This document shows, in pieces, positions 25,617-30,507 of a DNA stretch of 30,507 bases; the stretch's first letter is position 1; every line of letters starts with the position of its first letter. The position numbers and the translations under genes were made by a program. The stretch is from Candidatus Poseidoniaceae archaeon (lineage in GTDB: Archaea > Thermoplasmatota > Poseidoniia > Poseidoniales > Poseidoniaceae). The DNA lies in the NCBI GenBank assembly GCA_022451835.1, contig JAKUNX010000001.1, positions 1 through 30,507 on the forward strand, in the 5' to 3' direction. The notes beneath the pieces are model-generated. The model worked only from the letters and a program-made list of their open reading frames with translations, searched no databases and was not told the origin of the DNA.

Positions 25617-27965
25617 CTATGATTTACCCTCCACGTGAAGGGTTCTACCGCCAAGTGGGGCAAATGCCTTGCCACTTCCGTCGTAGAATTTACCCATCCA
25701 TTCTACAAAGTGTAGACGGATGGCGTGAATAGAAGGTGATAGTATGCCTAATGCAATAGCGAATAGTTGCACTAATACGAATAATACAATTCCTAGAATT
25801 AAGCCGAAAATGTCGCCTGCATCCATTGCTGGCCCGATTTTTTCCCAACCCATATTGATAGAGATCTCTGCGATTTTAACACCAGCAACACCTACGCCCA
25901 TTATTCTTAGATACGATAGAGTATTTGCCAACAGGCCAAAAATCTCAATTGGACCCATTACAAGACCTCCAACCCATCCAAACTTCTCATAGACTGCTAA
26001 GCCAATAACAAGAGAAACTAAGCCAACAGCAATCAAAAGTGTCCAAATTTGGAATTCAAATAACTCATTGAATCCCATAACCATATTTCTTGCTTGCATA
26101 GTACCGCCAGTCATAATTAGCAACCATGATCCTTTTTCGAAGAATGCTGCTGCTGCTCCGTGTGCCTTCCAGACGGTGTATAATCCAATAAATAGGCCAA
26201 CAAAAATATGTAATATTCCAACATAAACTGATAGCACGACATACTCTTGAAGGCCGCCTCCAGGAGTGGCTCTATGGAAGGGTACGTGTAATCCGCCCAT
26301 TGCTAGTAAGTCTGCTAATGTACCTGGGACATGAATATTAGCATAAGTCCAATCATAAATGAAGTCGAATGGTGAAGAATTACCCATCTGCCCAGTATCG
26401 TCCCAGACGAAACCAAAGCCTTCAGCGAATATTAATCCCCAAATTATACACCAAATACCCATCCATCTAAGAATTGTGAGTCCGTTCTGAGCCAGCGGGT
26501 CTACTGCGAATGGTTTACTTCCAAAGTATGCTGCAATGGCACAGAGAACTAAGCCGTATCCCCAGTCTCCTAGAATCATACCGTAGAATATTGGGAATGT
26601 AAAAGTCATCAATAGTGTCGGATCAAAGGTTCCATATTTCGGCCTTCCAACTAAATCTACTAACAGTTCGAATGGTTCTGAAAATTCTCCATTTTCAAAT
26701 TTGATTGGGGGCTGTGCGTCATCATGATGCTCTGCTGTAGTGTAGGTGCCATTGCGAATAGCACCAACCGCTAAATCAAGCTCTGGAAGATTTATTTTAC
26801 CATCACGATTCAAATCAATAGCGGCTAAGAATTTAGCCATATTTAGGGGCGGCATATCAGGGATGTCAGCCTTTTTCATTGCCGCTTCAATCTCTAAAAA
26901 CTCCAGTTCGCCTGATTCATCTAAGTCCATGCTCTTGAAAAATTCGAATACCGAAATTTTCTTCATTTCAAGATAGTCTGAAAGCATTTGAAGTTCTTCT
27001 GGAACCTCTTTTACATGGCTTGAATCATCATGGTCATCGTGATGGTGGTGGTCATCAACATGCTGTTCTATAGAAATATGTGATGCGACTTTCCTAAGTG
27101 CACTTTCCACTTTGCTTTTATCTGAACTTGGCACCCATCCATCTAGAACAAATGCTTTGTTACTAACTGCAAAAAGTGTTGGAGCAGTGTAAATAGATTC
27201 TTCCCTTTCAAGATGCTCAAGAAGTACCACTAAATCTCTGCCGTTTTCTTTACTCCATTGTTCAATGGCTTTATTTGACGATTCAATATTTGATTCAAGT
27301 GATTCAATATTTGATTTAGCCTCTGCAATCATTTTGTCTGCAGAACCTTCGCCTGATGGAATTTGTATTGGTTTTGCCCCAAGTGCACTTAATCCGATTT
27401 GTATAGTTGCGCTATCTGATGGTCTGCAAGCAACTGCAATAACTCCCTTTGCCACCTGAAGTTCAATGTTGGACAAAATATCGGAAAATTCTGAATAGGC
27501 TTTAGATGCCTTAGAGGTCTCTGCAATGAATAATTCCAAACCGTCAAAACCGGCCATTAAGTCCAAAGGAATGCCAAGAGGTGCTACTCTTTCAAGCGCT
27601 TTTACTCTTTCATTGAGATTAGATATTTCAGACTCTGCATCTCTAGCCTCATCGATGTTAGTTAGAGCGTCATCGATCTTTGAAGCCATTGACTCTACTA
27701 ACTTCTTCACTTCAGCGAGAGATTTTGGACCATCCGTATTAACGGCGCTAATTTCAGATTGAAGAGCACGGGCTTTGGTTAACAATTGACTGGTTTTAGC
27801 TGATTCATCGGAAGAAATTGATTTACCCACTCCTATTCCGTCTTCGAAGTTGCCATATTCTTCAATATGTACACAACCCAAATCCGCGCAGATTCTAATT
27901 ACTTCCTCTAGTTTATCAACTGGAGATGCCACAGTAAGCCTGGACATTTCAGCAGTTTCAAACAT
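25617..27965 (-). CDS. atpI: A-type ATP synthase subunit I (a subunit) with an EF-hand insertion
   Basis: Subunit I is the membrane stator that forms the ion half-channels beside ring subunit K. The first about 300 residues of 782 are the cytosolic arm (VASPVDKLEEVIRICADLGC, then VIAVACRPSD). About eight membrane helices follow from residue 448, including the essential arginine in NTLSYLRIMGVGVAG (Arg687). Between them, at residues 300-425, lies an insertion: a His/Asp-rich stretch (302-317) and two canonical EF-hand loops, DLDESGELEFLE (347-358) and DLNRDGKINLPE (384-395), each flanked by helices. Most archaeal homologues I know of are about 620-700 residues and lack this. The loops have the calcium-ligand pattern D-x-[DN]-x-[DS]-G...E. 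Ca2+ control of the enzyme is inferred. Confidence 0.97.
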   Translation of the reverse strand: MFETAEMSRLTVASPVDKLEEVIRICADLGCVHIEEYGNFEDGIGVGKSISSDESAKTSQLLTKARALQSEISAVNTDGPKSLAEVKKLVESMASKIDDALTNIDEARDAESEISNLNERVKALERVAPLGIPLDLMAGFDGLELFIAETSKASKAYSEFSDILSNIELQVAKGVIAVACRPSDSATIQIGLSALGAKPIQIPSGEGSADKMIAEAKSNIESLESNIESSNKAIEQWSKENGRDLVVLLEHLEREESIYTAPTLFAVSNKAFVLDGWVPSSDKSKVESALRKVASHISIEQHVDDHHHHDDHDDSSHVKEVPEELQMLSDYLEMKKISVFEFFKSMDLDESGELEFLEIEAAMKKADIPDMPPLNMAKFLAAIDLNRDGKINLPELDLAVGAIRNGTYTTAEHHDDAQPPIKFENGEFSEPFELLVDLVGRPKYGTFDPTLLMTFTFPIFYGMILGDWGYGLVLCAIAAYFGSKPFAVDPLAQNGLTILRWMGIWCIIWGLIFAEGFGFVWDDTGQMGNSSPFDFIYDWTYANIHVPGTLADLLAMGGLHVPFHRATPGGGLQEYVVLSVYVGILHIFVGLFIGLYTVWKAHGAAAAFFEKGSWLLIMTGGTMQARNMVMGFNELFEFQIWTLLIAVGLVSLVIGLAVYEKFGWVGGLVMGPIEIFGLLANTLSYLRIMGVGVAGVKIAEISINMGWEKIGPAMDAGDIFGLILGIVLFVLVQLFAIALGILSPSIHAIRLHFVEWMGKFYDGSGKAFAPLGGRTLHVEGKS
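26781..26927 (-). other. EF-hand pair encoded within subunit I
   Basis: Loop 1 (26892-26927) has Asp347, Asp349, Ser351, Gly352, Glu353, Glu355 and Glu358 at the loop positions 1, 3, 5, 6, 7, 9 and 12. Loop 2 (26781-26816) has Asp384, Asn386, Asp388, Gly389, Lys390, Asn392 and Glu395. The loop starts are 37 residues apart, like a paired calmodulin-type lobe, and hydrophobic helices (ISVFEFFKSM, NMAKFLAAI) lead into each. Glu at position 12 favours Ca2+ binding. Confidence 0.85.
27015..27062 (-). other. His/Asp-rich stretch encoded within subunit I
   Basis: Residues 302-317 read HVDDHHHHDDHDDSSH: seven His and six Asp in sixteen residues. It starts the insertion that carries the EF-hands. A second short His-Asp patch (EHHDDAQ, about residues 412-418) closes the insertion before the first membrane helix. 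It may bind a transition metal or be a flexible acidic linker. Confidence 0.7.
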
Positions 27966-27975
27966 TGATTAACAC

Positions 27976-28299
27976 CTACAATGAAGACATCGTTTTGAGG
28001 ATATGGTCTACCGCTTTTGATTCATTCTTATTTGCCATAGCACTGATTGAATCTACTGTTTTTGAACCTTCTTTAAGCACTTTATCTGCGGATTTAGATG
28101 CCTCATCTCTTGCAGAATCCAAAGTTGCCTGAGTATTAGACACTGATTCTTCAGATGCCTTGGATAGCAATTCTGCTGATTTTTTACGTGCATCTGTAAC
28201 GATTTTAGATGCTTCATCTTTGGCATCAGACAGTTGACGGGCCGCCTCTCTTTCTGTTTGTTTGATTTTTCGTAAGACATCAGACATAGTCACAGCCAT
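27976..28299 (-). CDS. atpH: A-type ATP synthase subunit H (peripheral stalk)
   Basis: Subunit H pairs with subunit E as a right-handed coiled coil to form the peripheral stalk. The protein, about 107 residues, is almost entirely Ala/Lys/Glu/Ser-rich helix (DVLRKIKQTEREAARQLSDA, then DEASKIVTDARKKSAELLSK). Three starts are close together: GTG 28302, ATG 28299 and ATG 28287. I use 28299; 28287 (MSDVLRKIKQ) is also possible. It is the first gene of the operon, and a TATA-like element lies about 35 bases upstream. Confidence 0.88.
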   Translation of the reverse strand: MAVTMSDVLRKIKQTEREAARQLSDAKDEASKIVTDARKKSAELLSKASEESVSNTQATLDSARDEASKSADKVLKEGSKTVDSISAMANKNESKAVDHILKTMSSL

Positions 28300-28327
28300 C
28301 ACCTACAAAAATCTCCAACTAAAGGGG

Positions 28328-28334
28328 GTTTATG
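28328..28334 (-). promoter_or_regulatory. TATA-like element of the ATPase operon
   Basis: On the minus strand CATAAAC lies about 35 bases before ATG 28299, which would place the start of the transcript roughly 10 bases before the ATG. It sits directly after T-rich sequence ending the methyltransferase gene, so one 87-base gap appears to hold both terminator and promoter. Confidence 0.4.
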
Positions 28335-28348
28335 AGTGTAATGATTTT

Positions 28349-28373
28349 AAAAATGTTAAAAATTTTGAAAAAA
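28349..28373 (-). terminator. Oligo-T terminator cluster after the methyltransferase gene
   Basis: On the minus strand, runs of T6 (28373-28368), T5 (28362-28358) and T5 (28353-28349) follow the methyltransferase stop codon within 40 bases. Successive T tracts without a hairpin are the usual archaeal terminator. It separates that gene from the ATPase operon. Confidence 0.55.
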
Positions 28374-28386
28374 TCTAAACTTCTAA

Positions 28387-29133
28387 TTAATTTTTAGGCT
28401 TCCATCCCCTAAACCTACTAGCCATGCCAAAGGGCATTAACAGCCTTCCTTGCACTCTTTCAAAACCAACATTTTTTAGTAATTTTCTATAATATCCATT
28501 AGTCCCGTAATGAGAGTATGTCTTCGCCAATCCTTTCCACGGATGGTCTTTTTTCTTAGTCACATACCTAGCCATCAATTGAACAACCGTTGACATCCAA
28601 ATTCTACCAGCCAATCCATGTAACCAATTGGCTTTACCTGCATCACAAATTACCAATTGCCCGCCTGGCTTCAAGACTCGGAATATTTCCTCTAGCCCTT
28701 TTTCTTTGTCTTGAAAATCCCTAAATGAAAATAAACAAAATACCCTGTCAAAGGTATTGTCAGACAAAGGTATGGATTCTGCAATTGCTTGCACATATTC
28801 AGCCGGTTCTTCACCTCTAGATTTACGAGCTTTTTCGACTCTTTTTCTTGCAACTTTGAGCATTTCTTCAGATGGATCTAAACAAGTTAAATCCACATTC
28901 TCGATATCTTCGGCAAAAGATCCAGGCCCACATCCAACTTCCAATACTTTCATACCTGCTGTGGCATGGTTGCGAACATTTTTGCGCCAAACAGAATCTT
29001 GGCCAAAAGTCATCAAACGATTTACACGATCATAATTTGGAATGGATTCTTCCAGCTGCGATTCTAGAATTTCCCATTCGTGCAAATCAATTCCAGACGG
29101 GTCATAACCACCTGTTGCACTGCGACCTGCCAT
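28387..29133 (-). CDS. SAM-dependent methyltransferase, UbiE/MenG-like
   Basis: This 248-residue class I methyltransferase shows the SAM-binding motif KVLEVGCGPGSFAEDI, the acidic LTCLDPSEEML, the motif II region FDRVFCLFSFRDFQDKEKGL and the post-motif RVLKPGGQLVI. The N-terminal NYDRVNRLMTFGQDSVWRK resembles the RYDLMNxLMSFGxHxxWR signature of UbiE/MenG quinone methyltransferases, so a menaquinone-type substrate is plausible but unproven. Other small-molecule methyltransferases share the fold. GAGG precedes ATG 29133. It lies 44 bases after the RecA-like gene on the same strand and ends in a T-rich terminator. Confidence 0.82.
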   Translation of the reverse strand: MAGRSATGGYDPSGIDLHEWEILESQLEESIPNYDRVNRLMTFGQDSVWRKNVRNHATAGMKVLEVGCGPGSFAEDIENVDLTCLDPSEEMLKVARKRVEKARKSRGEEPAEYVQAIAESIPLSDNTFDRVFCLFSFRDFQDKEKGLEEIFRVLKPGGQLVICDAGKANWLHGLAGRIWMSTVVQLMARYVTKKKDHPWKGLAKTYSHYGTNGYYRKLLKNVGFERVQGRLLMPFGMASRFRGWKPKN

Positions 29134-29177
29134 GTTCTATCCTCAAGCCCGTCCTCTTTGGACATATCGTTTGACTG

Positions 29178-29981
29178 TCAGGCAATACGCTCGACGGTTT
29201 CTGGCGTTATTCCTTCCTCCGGAGTAACTCTAAATACCAAGATTTTCAAATTTTCAGGTGCATTTCTAAACTTTGAAACCATCATCGAAGTTTCGAAATC
29301 GCTACCTATCGTTCTAACTTGAAACGATAGCACCATATCAGCGATGGAGGATAATTCTTGTTTTATGTTTAGAGAAAGTCCATCAGTTGAGACTGTTATA
29401 AACAGTAATCCTCGGTACATTTGGGCATGTGCTTGGAGCATTCTAACCATAGCAACGACTCTTGTAGGGTCGTCTCTTTGCAAAAAGAAATCGAGGCTAT
29501 CAACAACTGCTCTAAAATATGGGCCAAGCGCCATGACTTCATTGGTAACTTCTGTAAGATAATCTTGATTATTTTCTTCAACAAATCTTGTTTGAGCCAA
29601 TCTTTGAATATCCTCCAAACGGAAACCTTCCAAACGATATCTACTAGCAAGTAACTCTTTTTCTAAAACATTGGAATTATACTCTTCACCTATCGTACGT
29701 ACATTGATATCCAGTGGCCAATCATATTTCTGAAAAATTCGAACTATTTCTGCCTGCCCTTCGTTCGTTGAGATGTAAATGGTATTTTCAGCTTCTTCGG
29801 CAGGAGATACAAATTGCTTGGCGAACAACTCACTACCTGAACCAGTTTCTGTAAATGCAATCATTGTGAAGCCACGAGGCACCCCCCCTCTCATCTCATT
29901 GTCAAACTTGGGAACACCAAATGAACCAACTGAACCAAAAAAGTCCTCATCTTCTGGGTCAAATTGAATCTCTTTAGACAT
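29178..29981 (-). CDS. RecA/KaiC-like protein with degenerate Walker A loop
   Basis: This 267-residue single RecA-like domain follows the KaiC/RadA-paralogue layout: GVPKFDNEMRGGVPRGFTMI as the lead-in, TETGSGSELFAKQF at the P-loop and AVVDSLDFFLQRDD as Walker B, with a late strand pair (DMVLSFQVRTIG, LKILVFRVTPEEG). In the P-loop, Ser50 and Glu51 replace the Lys and Thr of GxGK[TS], so ATP hydrolysis is doubtful. Such proteins in archaea often act in signalling or motility complexes, but nothing here shows a partner other than the neighbour. It starts 11 bases after the stop codon of a similar gene, so the two are probably co-transcribed and may form a heteromer. Confidence 0.7.
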   Translation of the reverse strand: MSKEIQFDPEDEDFFGSVGSFGVPKFDNEMRGGVPRGFTMIAFTETGSGSELFAKQFVSPAEEAENTIYISTNEGQAEIVRIFQKYDWPLDINVRTIGEEYNSNVLEKELLASRYRLEGFRLEDIQRLAQTRFVEENNQDYLTEVTNEVMALGPYFRAVVDSLDFFLQRDDPTRVVAMVRMLQAHAQMYRGLLFITVSTDGLSLNIKQELSSIADMVLSFQVRTIGSDFETSMMVSKFRNAPENLKILVFRVTPEEGITPETVERIA

Positions 29982-29992
29982 CTAATCACCCA

Positions 29993-30507
29993 TCAATGAA
30001 TTACTACTTGGCCTCTGTCAACCAAATCGGTACAATACAAATCTAAATTTGACAAGACTAGTGGAGGAGTTTGGTCTGGCACATTAAGAATAACAGATAG
30101 TACTTCTTGTTGCCTAAATGTATTGATGAAAGTGTGCAGATACTCAGCAAGCATCCTATCGTCATTGTAAATCGCTAGTGCATTCACGCTATCAACAAAA
30201 ACAAAATTTCTTTCTGATTGGTTAGTCTGCAGAATATACAACGTTCGAAGTAATATTGACTCAAGCATAATTGGACTATCCACAAAATGTACGTTGGAAT
30301 AAGGTACATTAGTGCCGCCAAGAATTCCTGATGAGACTAGGTCAATGAATTGAATCTGTGAAACATCAATGCCTACCGATTCGAATGCTTGAATTATCTC
30401 AGCAGCACCACGACTAGCAGAGATGTACACACCTTTCATTTCAAACATTTGTAACAGAGGAATCAAAGTGCTTGCCGTAACCATAAATGAATTTGAGTTA
30501 CCACACC
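29993..30507 (-). CDS. RecA/KaiC-like protein, N-terminus beyond the window edge
   Basis: The frame is open to the right edge, so the true start is outside; at least 170 residues are visible. The first visible residues, CGNSNSFMVTASTLIPLLQM, fall where the Walker A loop and following helix should be, with SN where GK is usual. NFVFVDSVNALAIYND is the Walker B strand. The fold is the same RecA/KaiC type as the downstream neighbour, but the sequences differ, so they are distant paralogues. Without the N-terminus the P-loop alignment is provisional. I do not recognise a named family. Confidence 0.6.
   Translation of the reverse strand, partial: CGNSNSFMVTASTLIPLLQMFEMKGVYISASRGAAEIIQAFESVGIDVSQIQFIDLVSSGILGGTNVPYSNVHFVDSPIMLESILLRTLYILQTNQSERNFVFVDSVNALAIYNDDRMLAEYLHTFINTFRQQEVLSVILNVPDQTPPLVLSNLDLYCTDLVDRGQVVIH

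Noticed and set aside
25331..25732. 133-residue open frame on the plus strand opposite subunit K
   Set aside because: It lies across the K and I genes, is Arg/Cys/Leu-rich as expected of an antisense frame, and matches no family pattern.
26781..26927. Dockerin repeats as an alternative to EF-hands
   Set aside because: Dockerin loops usually end in Asp at position 12 and lack the entering helix; these loops end in Glu and have helices on both sides.

Overview
The window looks like chromosomal DNA from a low-GC archaeon of the Thermoplasmatota line. A marine group II euryarchaeon (Poseidoniales) or a close relative is most likely. The archaeal features are the Orc1/Cdc6 initiator, ribosomal protein S6e, initiation factor aIF2-gamma, an FCF1-like PIN protein, a DUF357 protein and a complete nine-gene A-type ATP synthase operon. 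The class II (Pseudomonas mevalonii-like) HMG-CoA reductase points the same way, because that form is known from Thermoplasmatales and Archaeoglobus among archaea. The taxonomic call is inference; no rRNA gene is present. The DNA is very compact, with no gene-free stretch longer than about 200 bases.

Layout. Bases 1-3021 (+): the 3' end of orc1/cdc6, then the translation cluster S6e, aIF2-gamma and PIN nuclease. Bases 3027-6114 (-): an overlapping three-gene operon of unknown role, encoding a P-loop protein with a C-terminal winged helix, a beta-propeller-like protein and a DUF357 protein. Bases 6115-6316: a divergent promoter region with a cluster of TTAACGC/GCGTTAA half-sites. Bases 6317-7636 (+): HMG-CoA reductase for isoprenoid lipid synthesis. 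Bases 7637-13328 (-): the complete condensin operon smc-scpA-scpB. Bases 13458-14231 (-): a small membrane protein with a cysteine-rich tail. Bases 14315-15934 (+): L-aspartate oxidase for NAD synthesis, convergent with and overlapping a ketopantoate reductase gene for CoA synthesis (15926-16861, -). Bases 16870-19443 (-): an 857-residue M50/S2P-like membrane protein whose protease motifs look lost. Bases 19509-28299 (-): the A-type ATPase operon in transcription order H-I-K-E-C-F-A-B-D. Bases 28387-30507 (-): a UbiE-like methyltransferase and two adjacent RecA/KaiC-like proteins with degenerate Walker A loops; the last runs off the right edge.

The most unusual observation is in ATPase subunit I. 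Its cytosolic domain carries an insertion with a His/Asp-rich stretch and two canonical EF-hand calcium-binding loops just before the first membrane helix. This suggests that the archaeal rotary ATPase may be calcium-responsive. Other points are the inactive-looking S2P homologue, three P-loop proteins without the usual Walker A lysine, loss of the zinc-binding cysteines in aIF2-gamma, and the operator-like repeats upstream of HMG-CoA reductase.
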